A DNA stretch of 64,000 bases from Candidatus Tectimicrobiota bacterium (GTDB lineage Bacteria; JACPUC01): positions 69,581-133,580 of the forward strand of contig JACPUC010000017.1 in NCBI GenBank assembly GCA_016192455.1. Reading direction: 5' to 3'. Under the pieces are notes generated by a model. It was not told the origin of the DNA, made no database searches, and saw nothing but the letters and a program-made list of their open reading frames with translations. The position numbers and the translations under genes are program-made. Each line of letters starts with the position of its first letter. Position 1 is the stretch's first letter. Shown here piece after piece: positions 42,289-51,219 of the stretch.

Positions 42289-43323
42289 TTAGCGCGGCTT
42301 CGCGAACGAGGTATCCACGTAGTCGGCGGCGTTCAGCCGCGTCTTGGTGTAGCCCCATTCCTTGAGGAGATCGAAGTTGCGCTGCAGCACCTCCAGGCTC
42401 GGCAAGGCGTCGGGGTCGCGGTAGAGGTCCTGTTTCGAGAACGCCCAGCCCTTGTAGCGGCCCACGGGGGCCTTCGTGAAGCGCGCCGTGATCTCCAGCG
42501 CCTCGTCGCGGTTCTTGGGATCGATGAACCACTTCCAGGCCTTCACCCAGTCGCTGAAGAACTGCCGCGCCAGCTCAGGGTTCTGCCGCAGCCACTCGGT
42601 GCGGGCCACCTTCATGATCATCTCGTTCGTCCCCACGGCGTCGGCGGCGGTGAAGAGGGGCCGAATGCCGCCCGCCTGCCGCGCCTTGGCCCAGAACGGG
42701 ATCAGGAAGACCGCCGCATCGACCTTGCGCTCGCGCAGCATGGCCTCGTTGTTGGGGAACTCCACCTCGATGATGCGGTAGTCGCGCTTGTCCTCCATGC
42801 CGTGCTTGCGCATGATGACGCGGATCGGAATATCGAGGCCGCCGCCGATGACATTCGTGGAGATGACCTTGCCCCGCAGGTCGGCAACCGAACGGACGGG
42901 GGAGTCCTCCAGCACCCCCCAGGTGATGGAGAAGTAGCCCGGCTGCCCGTCGCGGTTGAGCGCCGCCACAGCCTTCACTTCCAACCCCGCCCGTTCGATC
43001 CCGAAGGCGAGGCTGGTGTAAGAGAGGGTGCCGAGATCGATCCCCTTCCCCGCCAGCGCCTGGATCTGCGGCGAGGTACCCCGGAAGTGGCTGAATTCGA
43101 TGGTGTACGTCTTGCCGTAGTAAGTGAGGAGCGCCGGTTTTTCGAACAGCAGGGGGGTGATGTCCGACGGCGGCGTGCCGTAGCCCACCCTGACCTTCAG
43201 CGGCTCGGCGGCGGGAGCGGGGCTGCTCACGAGCGCCAAGCAGAGCAGACTGAGCAGGCTCACCCCAGCGGCACGCAGGCGTCTTCGTCCACCAGTCAGC
43301 TTCTCGGGCCCACTCCTTTCCAT
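42289..43323 (-). CDS. ABC-type substrate-binding protein (NMT1-like)
   Basis: A 344-residue exported binding protein: signal peptide with the SLLSLLCLALVSSPAPAAE hydrophobic core, then KVRVGYGTPPSDITPLLF, LAGKGIDLGTLSYTSLAFG near 93 and SVADLRGKVISTNVIG near 145. The start has GGAGGAGG at good spacing. Relatives in soil bacteria bind sulfonates or aromatic acids. It precedes the regulator gene by about 290 bases; no ABC permease or ATPase is nearby. Confidence 0.86.
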   Translation of the reverse strand: MERSGPEKLTGGRRRLRAAGVSLLSLLCLALVSSPAPAAEPLKVRVGYGTPPSDITPLLFEKPALLTYYGKTYTIEFSHFRGTSPQIQALAGKGIDLGTLSYTSLAFGIERAGLEVKAVAALNRDGQPGYFSITWGVLEDSPVRSVADLRGKVISTNVIGGGLDIPIRVIMRKHGMEDKRDYRIIEVEFPNNEAMLRERKVDAAVFLIPFWAKARQAGGIRPLFTAADAVGTNEMIMKVARTEWLRQNPELARQFFSDWVKAWKWFIDPKNRDEALEITARFTKAPVGRYKGWAFSKQDLYRDPDALPSLEVLQRNFDLLKEWGYTKTRLNAADYVDTSFAKPR

Positions 43324-43803
43324 CGCAACCTCCTCCAGGTGAAAGAACCGACCGGCACGCGGCGGCGAGCGATGCCACCGCCAGCGTGGCGGCTGCCATA
43401 GCCTCGACTCATTTCCCAGTCCTACCTTGCCAGTGGTTGTGAACGACGGGGAAAGAACGGCTGCGCTTATTGTCAAATGTTTTCTGGTTTCTGGCAAGCC
43501 AGGAGTGCACCGGGGTACTGTACCGTGTTGTGTGTAGAAAGGTAGGCAGGCAAAAAGAGAGGGTGTACTCTCCCTGGCAGGCAGGCGAAACAGGCGCGGC
43601 CCTGCCCGGCTCAGGAGGAGCACCGCCGGTCAACGCGGTTGTTCTTTGGGGAAACGGTTCTGGGCCGCGCCATAGCAGGCCTCGCACGGCACGTTCCAGG
43701 ACAGGCAGGACGATACGGCCCGCAGGGGAGACTGGGCGGCTCCGCTGGGGCCACGCCGCTTCGCCGAGCCGCCTCTTCCCTTGACCTGGGTCCCATCGAT
43801 ATT
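43324..43803. other. 480-base intergenic stretch
   Basis: Lies between the binding-protein gene and the universal stress protein gene, both minus strand. An AT-richer part around 43465-43500 is the likely promoter region of the binding-protein gene (minus-strand TTGCCA, 17 bases, GACAAT). A GC-rich inverted repeat (43735-43742 with 43766-43773) lies downstream of the stress protein gene and could end its transcript. No gene seen. Confidence 0.4.
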
Positions 43804-44241
43804 TTACGAGCTCTTCATGCGCACCGTCAGGACCGGGCAGGGCGCCAAGCGCACGACCTTCTCCGCCACGCTCCCCAGCAGGGCATGGGAGATGCCGGTG
43901 CGGCCATGGGTGCCGAGGACGATGAGATCGACCCCGCGCGACTTCGCCTCTTCGAGAATCTCCGCATGCGGCACCCCGAAGCGATCCGAGACCGACGCCT
44001 CGATCCTCACGCCCTTCGTATCAACCCCGGCGATCATCTGCCGGAGATCGTGCTCGAGAGTCTCCAGGAGCCGCGTGATCATGGTTCCGCTGTAGGCGAC
44101 GTACGAGATCGATCGGCTGTCGACGATGTGCAGCACCTCGATGCTCGCGTTGAACTCCCGCGCGAGGTCAATGGCGAACGCGAGGGCCTCTTTCGATCCC
44201 TCCGAATAGTCGACCGGCACCAGAATCTTCTCGAGTTTCAT
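43804..44241 (-). CDS. Universal stress protein (UspA family)
   Basis: A 145-residue single-domain Usp protein. It starts KILVPVDYSEGSKEALAFAI and carries the ATP-binding motif GTHGRTGISHALLGSVAEKV near residue 110, so it belongs to the nucleotide-binding subgroup. Usp proteins help survival in growth arrest and oxidative or envelope stress. Stand-alone gene. Confidence 0.92.
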   Translation of the reverse strand: MKLEKILVPVDYSEGSKEALAFAIDLAREFNASIEVLHIVDSRSISYVAYSGTMITRLLETLEHDLRQMIAGVDTKGVRIEASVSDRFGVPHAEILEEAKSRGVDLIVLGTHGRTGISHALLGSVAEKVVRLAPCPVLTVRMKSS

Positions 44242-44522
44242 GGACTAGCTCCCTGCCCCTGAGGACCGAGGGGATCGCGCGGACCCCCTCTCAACGCCGT
44301 ACCAGATGCACCCCATCGAGGGCCCCGACAACGTCGATGCTCCCTGCAACGGCATCGGGGCGGCCACGTTCACCTCCTGCCTCGCGCCCGGCGCCCCATG
44401 CCCTCGGCAGACATCGGCCACCCCTCCCTGCCCCAGCGCCATGGCCGAACGACTCGCTCCCCGGCGGACGGGGCAAGTGCCGGAGCAGCGCGCCGGAGCG
44501 GCACGCTCACCGCCGTGACGGG

Positions 44523-44687
44523 CTAGTTGCCGGACCCCGAGGTCACCCTCGCCGCCTTGCCGAAAAGTGGACGCTGCGAGGCGGGCGGCGTGGTCTTCTC
44601 TTCGAGGCGGACGAACTGTGCCGCCGCGTAGAGGAAGAAGATGGCGGCTAACATGTTGCTGATTATGAGGAGCCAGCGAGGCATCAT
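44523..44687 (-). CDS. Small single-pass membrane protein
   Basis: A 54-residue frame with one hydrophobic segment (WLLIISNMLAAIFFLYAAA) after a short basic start and a charged, cytoplasm- or periplasm-facing tail. Two adjacent ATG codons (44687, 44684) are possible starts with a weak ribosome site. It lies 168 bases downstream of the rhodanese gene on the same strand. No family recognised; the membrane segment amid otherwise GC-biased frames supports a real gene. Confidence 0.5.
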   Translation of the reverse strand: MMPRWLLIISNMLAAIFFLYAAAQFVRLEEKTTPPASQRPLFGKAARVTSGSGN

Positions 44688-44855
44688 CCGTACCCGAAGT
44701 TGTGGTTCCCCGCCCACGGCGCGGCCCGTCGCGACCCTCGCCCGCGCGAGCCATCGCCGCGCACCGGGCGCAACCTCCCGCCCACGGCGGCACTCCACCG
44801 CCACGTCTCCGACCCCTGCCCGCTCCACACGGGCGGCGGAGCCTCAGCACACACC

Positions 44856-45776
44856 TCAGCGCTCAATCGGCAGATCGTCGCGATTGCCCCACTCCGCCCA
44901 CGAGCCGTCATAGCCACGCACCGTCGGATACCCCAGATTGCGCAGAGTTACATACGTGTGGGCGGCGCGGTGCATGGTCTGGCAGTAGACCACCACCTCC
45001 TTGTCCTTGGTGATGCCCTTGGCCTCGTACATCGCCGCGAGATCGCGCGCCCCCTTCCAGCGCGGCCCCTGCGCGCCCCCCTCAAGGTTCTCCAACCACT
45101 CAATATGCTTCGCGCCGGGGATATGGCCACCCCGTTTTGCACGCACCTGCGCGCCCGTGTACTCAGCGGCGCTGCGGGCATCGACGATCGCCACCTTCGG
45201 GTTGGTCAGCTTGCCGCGCAGCTCCTCCGCCGTGATGATGAGCTGGGGTTGCAACGCAACCTGGAAGGTTGCCGGCGTCACCGTGGGGAGAGTGGTCGTC
45301 ACGGCTCCGCCGTCGCTCCGCCAAGCCTTCAGGCCGCCGTCGAGCAGCTTGACGTTCTGGTGCCCGGCGTACTCGAGCGTCCAGAAGAGGCGCGCCGCGT
45401 TCAGCCCGCTGTCGGCATCATAGACGACGACGGGCGTCTGGCGGCTGACGCCCCGCTCGCCGACCGCCTTTGCGATCACCTCCGCAGACGCCGCCATGCC
45501 GGGCACGCCCTTGACGGTGGCGCGGACGGCATCCTGCGGCAAGCTCAGCGCCCCCGGCAGGTGGCCCGCCGCGTACTCCTCAGCGCTGCGCGCGTCGAGG
45601 ATGCGCAGCGTCGGGTCGCTGAGCCGGGCGCGCAGCCACGTCACATCAACGATTACCTGCGCCTGACTGCTGGCTACCGGCGCGGCTGCCAGCCAGATGG
45701 CGAGAATCGCCAGGCCGGCCAGGATGATGAGCGCACCCTGCGTTCTCTTACCGTTGCACCAATGCCGACTGCTCAT
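44856..45776 (-). CDS. Thiosulfate sulfurtransferase, tandem rhodanese, exported or anchored
   Basis: A 306-residue two-domain rhodanese. An N-terminal hydrophobic segment (ALIILAGLAILAIWLAAA) indicates export or anchoring. The first domain (ILDARSAEEYAAGHLPGALS) has Asp in place of the catalytic Cys (VVYDADSG), as is normal for tandem rhodaneses; the second carries the active Cys in VVYCQTMHRA near 263. It moves sulfane sulfur to cyanide, thiols or sulfite. AAGGAG lies before the ATG. Confidence 0.92.
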   Translation of the reverse strand: MSSRHWCNGKRTQGALIILAGLAILAIWLAAAPVASSQAQVIVDVTWLRARLSDPTLRILDARSAEEYAAGHLPGALSLPQDAVRATVKGVPGMAASAEVIAKAVGERGVSRQTPVVVYDADSGLNAARLFWTLEYAGHQNVKLLDGGLKAWRSDGGAVTTTLPTVTPATFQVALQPQLIITAEELRGKLTNPKVAIVDARSAAEYTGAQVRAKRGGHIPGAKHIEWLENLEGGAQGPRWKGARDLAAMYEAKGITKDKEVVVYCQTMHRAAHTYVTLRNLGYPTVRGYDGSWAEWGNRDDLPIER

Positions 45777-46704
45777 TGCGCACGCTCCTTACTCATAGGG
45801 GGCCCCAAAGCCCCCGTCCGCTCTGATGCCGCGCCTGACCGCGCGGACCTCCACCGGTGCCCCACTGCTCAGGGGGCGGCCTTGATCCGTACCCCGCGAA
45901 AGCTTCCGCGGCTCGTCGCGCAGCAGCAGCGGCACGCCGCGCACGCTCCTCTCTGTGGCGCCACGACTGGGAAGATGCAAGCTTTCCGTCGTTGCGTTGG
46001 GTCCTCCCCTTTTCCTTGTCTTGGGATGAAAGACCCACCGTGAAGAAACCTTGACCTTTCGCCCGCGGCAGGCGTAGAGACTCCTCCGGAAACCTCATGG
46101 AGATTGGACCCCTCTGGCGACCTTCTTCTTTTCCCTTGCGCCTCGATCCCGTCCGGGACATACTAGGTTGTTGCGACGCCAACCCCCAGCAACGATTGAC
46201 GTTTCCCGAAGGAAGCAGCGGGGCTGTCGCAGCGGTTCACCTTCCCTCCTGACCCCGCCTATGGAAGACCTAGCTCGCGCGCCCCTGTCGGACCAAGACC
46301 GGGGCATGCTCGCGGTAAGCCCGTGCTCTGCCCGCCCAGGTTTCGGAGAGGCGGGCCTGCTGGTGAGTGAGAGCCGGAGTTCTGGCGTTTACGTTGATCC
46401 ATCGGATGGGTGAGAGGCCGGGCTGGCTTCACTCGACCCCGGCCAGTGAAGGCAGCTCTGAAACCTGAGAAAGCGCGCGGCGTGGTTCGGAACCCTCCGC
46501 GCAGCGCGCCGCGGGGGGAGGATCGGTCCGGCCCAGACCAGGCGCGGTGCCGCCCCGGAATGCCGCACGTCAGAGGGCGCCGCGCCGGACGGTCAGGCCA
46601 ACAACATCCTCCTTTGAACGACGCTCTATCTTCTTAGACGACCGCCTGTTCCATGCCGGCGTCGGCGGTAGGCTCGAGATCTCTCCCCGTGCTTCGAGGT
46701 GTGC
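45777..46704. other. Long (about 930 bases) divergent intergenic region, unexplained
   Basis: It separates the minus-strand rhodanese gene and the plus-strand CoA-binding protein gene. No open frame here is convincing. It holds small hairpins: GGGGGC/GCCCCC (45798-45815) in the rhodanese leader and GCCCGCC/GGCGGGC (46330-46356). Part of it is pyrimidine-rich and not protein-like. A structured RNA is possible but none of the well-known ones was matched. Confidence 0.5.
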
Positions 46705-48093
46705 ATGCGACGTCTCTTCTACCCCAAGAGCCTGGCAATTGCGGGACTCTCACCGTCGCCGAGCAATCTGGCCCAGAACATCCTCACCAATCTGCAGCGC
46801 TTCGGCTATCGAGGCAAGGTCTACGGCGTCGGCCGTCAGCGCGGATCGGTTCTCGGGGTGACCATCTACCCGTCGATCGCCGACCTCCCCGAGGTGGTGG
46901 ACGTGGTGGTGGTGCTGACCCCGTCGCACCTGCTGCCGGGGCTGATCAGGGAGTGCGCCGCCAAGGGTATCCATCGCGGCGTCGTCCACTCGGCAGGGCT
47001 CACCGAGTATGGCGAGGGGCGCCGGGAGTTGGAGGAGGAGATTCTCGCCGCGGCGCGCCAGCACGACTTCTTCTTCGTCGGTCCCAACTGCCAGGGCGTC
47101 ATCAACCTCCTCAACGGCTTCGCGGCCCCCTTCTCGCCCCTCGATGCCACCTACTTCCGCCAGGGGGACGTGGGCATCTTCTCGCAGAGCGGCACGGTGG
47201 GATTCTTCCTGGCTTACGCTCTCGCGGAAGCGCGCCTCGGCGCCAGCACGATGATCAGCGGCGGCAACAAGCTCACCTTGGATGAAGTGGACTACCTGCG
47301 CTACTTCATCGAGGACCCGGCCACCGCCACGATCTACTTCCACCTCGAGGGCTTCAAGCGGGCGCGCGAGTTCTTCGCGCTTGCCGCGCGCAGCCCAAAA
47401 CCGATCCTCCTCTACAAATCGAACATCCACCCCTCGAGCAGCCGTGCCGCGGCCTCGCACACAGCGGCGATCTCCAGCGATGACCGCATGGTCAGCGCAG
47501 CGGCCCGGCAAGCCGGCGTCATTCGCGTCACGCGGCCCTACGCGGAAGCGGTGAACGCGGTGCGGGCCTTGCGCCTGCCGCCGCTGCGCGGTCGGCGCCT
47601 CGGCCTCGTCTCCGGTTCCGGCGGCAACTGCATCATCCTGGCCGACCTGGCGCGGGACTACGGATTTGAGTTCCCCGCGCTCCCGGAGGAGATCCTGAAG
47701 ACGGTCGCCGGATTCGGACGGGCCGGCGTCTTCAACCTTGGGAACCCCCTGGATGTCGGCGACGTTTTTCAGGGGCGCGAGCAATGGGAGGCGATTCGAC
47801 TGGTTGCCGAGACCGCCTCGGTGGATGGGGTGGTGGCGGCGCTCTTCCACCTCCCGCTCATGGAGGAGAGCGCGACGTCGAAGTACCTCCAGCACCTCCG
47901 CAACGCCCAGGAGCTGTCGCAACGCTTGAATCGGCCCATCGCCATGGTGCACGCCGGGCATCCACGACACTACCCGGAGCTCCTGGATGCGGCGCCAGTG
48001 GAGCTCTTCCCGCATCTCGCCGACGCCATGGAGGGACTGGCGCACCAGCGCGCCTACTGGGCTTGGCGGGCGGTTCGGGATCGCGGCAGGTAG
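46705..48093 (+). CDS. CoA-binding protein, acyl-CoA synthetase (ADP-forming) alpha-type, no ATP-grasp domain
   Basis: A 462-residue protein with the CoA-binding Rossmann domain (LFYPKSLAIAGLSPSPSNLA at the start), the ligase-CoA domain (FVGPNCQGVINLLNGFAAPF near 130; FSQSGTVGFFLA near 160) and the phospho-His region with SHTAAISSDD near 255. These match the alpha part of NDP-forming acetyl/acyl-CoA synthetases and Pat-type acyltransferases. The ATP-grasp (beta) subunit is not adjacent, so the protein must work with a distant partner or in a different role. GTG at 46699 is an alternative start. Confidence 0.83.
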   Translation: MRRLFYPKSLAIAGLSPSPSNLAQNILTNLQRFGYRGKVYGVGRQRGSVLGVTIYPSIADLPEVVDVVVVLTPSHLLPGLIRECAAKGIHRGVVHSAGLTEYGEGRRELEEEILAAARQHDFFFVGPNCQGVINLLNGFAAPFSPLDATYFRQGDVGIFSQSGTVGFFLAYALAEARLGASTMISGGNKLTLDEVDYLRYFIEDPATATIYFHLEGFKRAREFFALAARSPKPILLYKSNIHPSSSRAAASHTAAISSDDRMVSAAARQAGVIRVTRPYAEAVNAVRALRLPPLRGRRLGLVSGSGGNCIILADLARDYGFEFPALPEEILKTVAGFGRAGVFNLGNPLDVGDVFQGREQWEAIRLVAETASVDGVVAALFHLPLMEESATSKYLQHLRNAQELSQRLNRPIAMVHAGHPRHYPELLDAAPVELFPHLADAMEGLAHQRAYWAWRAVRDRGR

Positions 48094-48291
48094 GGGTGCG
48101 CGAAAGGGCGTGGTAGGTCGCCGGCCGATGAGCTGATCCACCCGCGCCCGACGCGACGCTCGCAAGTCGGCAGGCGCGGAGCCGAGCCGCGCGAAGAAGT
48201 GGCGCCCCCCGCCCGCCCACCGGCGCTAGCGCCGGAGCACCGCGGGCGCCCCGGCAACGGCCCGCGGCCCACGTAGCGTGCGCAACCTGCA

Positions 48292-49116
48292 ATGCCCGAG
48301 CTCCCAGAGGTTGAAACGATTCGCCGCAGCCTGCTGCCCCATCTGGTGGGACAGCAGTTCCGCGGGGTCACCGTGCGCCAGGCGTCACTGCGCGAGCCGG
48401 TCGATGCCGCCGCCCTTCAGAGGCTGGTGACGGGGCAGCGCATCATCGGCCTGAGCAGGCGCGCCAAGTACCTCTTGGTGCACCTGGCGTCGGGCCACCT
48501 CCTCGCCTTCCACCTGGGCATGACGGGTCGCCTTCTCATTGCGTCCAGCAACCGAGCCATCGAGCCCCACGACCACCTTATCTTCCATCTCGAGCACGGG
48601 CGCGAACTGCGCTTCCACGATGTGCGGCGCTTCGGACGTTGCTTCGTCATCGCCGCCGCGGAGTTGGCGAGCCACCCGCGCTTCCGGCGCCTCGGCATCG
48701 ACCCCCTCGAGCCGGAATGCTCCGCCGACTACCTCCGCGCTCGTGCACGCAGCGTGCGCAAACCGGTGAAGAACCTCCTCATGGATGGAACGGTGCTCAG
48801 TGGCGTCGGGAACATCTACGCCAACGAAGCGCTCCACCTCGCCGCCATCAACCCGAGGACGCCCGCCGGCAGGCTGGGGCGCGCGCGCTGGGAACGTCTC
48901 CGCACTGCGCTCCGCCGGGTGCTCGAGGAGGCGCTGTGCCAGGGAGGGACGACGTTCTCCGACTTCGTCGACGGCGAGGGCCGGCGGGGCTACTTCGCCC
49001 TTGCGTTGCGGGTGTACGGCCGTCAGGGCCAGCCCTGCCCACGCTGCGGCAGGCCAATTCGGCGCTTCGTCCAGGCAGGCCGCAGCACCTTTTACTGCCC
49101 CTCCTGCCAGCACTGA
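48292..49116 (+). CDS. mutM: Formamidopyrimidine-DNA glycosylase
   Basis: A 274-residue Fpg that excises 8-oxoguanine and nicks the strand. The catalytic N-terminus PELPEVETIRRSL, the conserved Lys in SRRAKYLLVHL near 58, LMDGTVLSGVGNIYANE near 160 and the C-terminal zinc finger (CPRC ... CPSC) are all present. Length is typical. Single gene behind the CoA-binding protein gene, with 198 bases between. Confidence 0.96.
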   Translation: MPELPEVETIRRSLLPHLVGQQFRGVTVRQASLREPVDAAALQRLVTGQRIIGLSRRAKYLLVHLASGHLLAFHLGMTGRLLIASSNRAIEPHDHLIFHLEHGRELRFHDVRRFGRCFVIAAAELASHPRFRRLGIDPLEPECSADYLRARARSVRKPVKNLLMDGTVLSGVGNIYANEALHLAAINPRTPAGRLGRARWERLRTALRRVLEEALCQGGTTFSDFVDGEGRRGYFALALRVYGRQGQPCPRCGRPIRRFVQAGRSTFYCPSCQH

Positions 49117-49463
49117 GACGCAGGGCGACGTCGGCCGGCGCGAGGTGCGTCCGAAATTCCTTAGGCTGGCATGGGGCCCCGCCTCCCCGCCGCGCACGGG
49201 AGTGCGGCCGGCGATCGGCGCCTCCATCGCGTGTGGTAGGCGCCGCCCCCACCCCTGACTCCCAGCGAGAGGAAACGGCTGCGCCAGCGGAAGGGAATCG
49301 ATGCCTCCCTCGAACGACCTCCGCGCCTTTGCCGCTCACCTTGCGTCAAATCCTTCCGGCTTTTGCAGCGGTTTCGTCTCCGACCTCATTCGCTGAACGC
49401 CTCCGCGGCTGAGCGTCGCTCAAGCGGCACGCTGAGCTGCGCCGCCGCGCGGCCTGCCGTTCC
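49117..49463. other. Intergenic stretch after mutM
   Basis: About 350 bases from the end of mutM to the promoter of the second liv operon. No gene or clear terminator recognised. Confidence 0.4.
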
Positions 49464-49492
49464 TTGACAGCCTCGCACACCCTTGCTATAGG
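49464..49492 (+). promoter_or_regulatory. Near-consensus sigma-70 promoter of the second liv operon
   Basis: TTGACA (49464-49469), exactly 17 bases, TATAGG (49487-49492). The start of transcription would be near 49499, 45 bases before the GTG of the livK pseudogene. It is the best-matching promoter in the window. Confidence 0.65.
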
Positions 49493-49543
49493 AAGGTGCG
49501 GATCATCCATCGCTGCGGGCAGGTGGGTGGTCAAGGAAGAAGC

Positions 49544-50164
49544 GTGTCTCCCCGCATGCAACGTCTGTCTCGCTTGCGATTGTTCGCTCTCCGGCGGGGC
49601 TCCGTGTTCCTCGCGCAGGGGGCGCGAGGTGCCGGCGCCGATCTGGCGTAGGAAACACCCGCTACCACCGAAGCATCACCCAGACACCGATGTGGAAGAG
49701 AACGGCGTCGGTGGCGTCCCTTCATGTCGAGGTTCGACGAGTAGCAGACGCCGAGGCGCCGGGCAATTTCCATCATGCCAGGCGGCCGGGTGCCGAGCGT
49801 GAGAGCAGAGGTTTCCCGCGCACCGTCCTGGGGTGACAGCCAGTCAAGGGGTCGGTACTGCCATCTCGTCCGCCGTCCCGCCCTCTCAGGGGGGAACGGC
49901 TACCAGGAATCGGCGATCCGCATGGCGGCCTCCCAGCGCCTGAAGACCGTGATCGAAGCCACCGGCAGCCTCGATCGCGAGAAGGTCCGCAAGACCGTGT
50001 GGGAGACCACGGTCCCCACCGTCAGGGGCGTGATCTCCATTGATGAGCGCGGCATGGGCAGCATGTCCCCAAGCCTCGTCCAGATCCATAACAGGCGCAT
50101 GGTCTCCATCTACCCGCTGGAACTGGCGAAGAAGAACCACGTCTACCCAACCCCTTGGAAGTAG
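49544..50164 (+). pseudogene. livK: Degenerate livK-type binding-protein gene heading the second liv operon
   Basis: A GTG at 49544 with AAGGAAG before it opens a signal-like N-terminus (MQRLSRLRLFALRRGSVFLA) that stops at 49651. From about 49892 another frame encodes a clear LivK C-terminus: RLKTVIEATGSLDREKVRKT, then VRGVISIDERGMGS, VQIHNRRMVSIYP and LELAKKNHVYPTPWK, ending at 50164. The middle (about 250 residues of a normal 400) is missing. Position, promoter and neighbours (livH follows by 98 bases) show this was the operon's binding protein. A minus-strand frame in the gap (SALTLGTRPPGMMEIARRLG, about 49680-49820) may be foreign sequence. Confidence 0.65.
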
Positions 50165-50262
50165 CGGCACGCAGGAGGGCGCCCAGGGAGCCGGCCGCGC
50201 GCCCTCAGCACTGCCGGTGAGGGCAACGCCACGGGGTGGCGGCCAGGCTGGGTAAAGAGTTC

Positions 50263-51135
50263 ATGGCAACCGTCTCCCTGCAGTTGATCATCGGTGGCAT
50301 CCTGCAAGGGGGTATCTACGCCCTGGCGGCCTTCGGGCTGTCGCTCATCTTTGGGGTGTCGAACATTCTCAACCTCGCCCATGGCGAATTCCTCATGCTC
50401 GGCGCCATGGTGAGCTTCCTCGTGTACACGGGAACAGAGCTGTCGCCCTTCGTCACCGCCCTGGGGCTGATCCCCCTGTTCTTCGCCGTCGGGTCGCTCT
50501 TCGAGCGCGGTCTCATCCGCCCGCTCTCGGGGCGACCCGATCACATGCGGCTGGTTGCCTCCATCCTGGTGACGCTGGGCGCCTCCATTGCCATCGAGGA
50601 TTTCGCCTCCTTCGCCTTCGGGCCGAACGAGAAGGCACTGGCGTACACCCTGCCCTCCTTTCAAGTTGGGCCGATCATTGTCTCCACCATTCGTCTCGCT
50701 GGCTTGGCCTTCATTCTGGTGTTGACGCTGGCCCTGCACACCTTCCTGAAACGCACCTACCAGGGCCGCGCCATCGTGGCGACCACCCAGAGTCGCCGCG
50801 GCGCCATGCTCGTCGGGGTGAACATTCAGCGCGTCGCCAACCTCTCGTTCGGCATCGGCGCCATCCTGGCGGCGCTTGCCGGGGTGTTCTTCGTCATCAT
50901 GTTTCCGGTGACGCCGTATGTCGGCTTGCCGTTGACATTGAAGTATCTCTGCATCATCGTGCTCGGCGGGCTTGGCAGCCTCTTTGGCACGCTTCTTGGC
51001 GGGCTGGTTCTGGGGCTGGTGGAGATCCTCGTCGCCTACTACAGCCCGCACTGGTCAGAAACCTCGGCGTTCATCATCCTGGTGCTCATCCTCCTCATCC
51101 GCCCCCAGGGGCTGTTTGGACGCTTCTCAGGCTAG
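50263..51135 (+). CDS. livH: Branched-chain amino acid ABC transporter permease LivH (second operon)
   Basis: A 290-residue permease. ILNLAHGEFLMLGAMVSFLV near residue 45 is the LivH signature, and the VATTQSRRGAMLVGVNIQRV loop is near 177. It differs clearly in sequence from the LivH at 11969-12841, so it serves a separate system. The ATG at 50263 is chosen; a start 9 codons earlier is possible. Confidence 0.92.
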   Translation: MATVSLQLIIGGILQGGIYALAAFGLSLIFGVSNILNLAHGEFLMLGAMVSFLVYTGTELSPFVTALGLIPLFFAVGSLFERGLIRPLSGRPDHMRLVASILVTLGASIAIEDFASFAFGPNEKALAYTLPSFQVGPIIVSTIRLAGLAFILVLTLALHTFLKRTYQGRAIVATTQSRRGAMLVGVNIQRVANLSFGIGAILAALAGVFFVIMFPVTPYVGLPLTLKYLCIIVLGGLGSLFGTLLGGLVLGLVEILVAYYSPHWSETSAFIILVLILLIRPQGLFGRFSG

Positions 51136-51219
51136 CGGCCGGCGGACCGTCGCAGCGTCGCCCGCCGCATCCCCAGAGGTATGACGCCCGCGGCTGGGGA
51201 ACCAAGAGAGGGAGTGCCG

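Noticed and set aside
44856-45776. Missing Cys in the first rhodanese domain as a novelty
   Set aside because: Loss of the Cys in the first of two domains is normal for tandem rhodaneses.
46190-46240. String CCCGAAGGAAGCAGCGG resembling the SRP RNA (4.5S) apical loop
   Set aside because: The 5' half of the conserved internal loop (CAGG before UCC) is absent and the flanks do not pair into the expected long hairpin.
49531-49820. Minus-strand frame with SALTLGTRPPGMMEIARRLG
   Set aside because: Looks protein-like for about 40 residues but no family could be named and the frame is inside the livK pseudogene gap.
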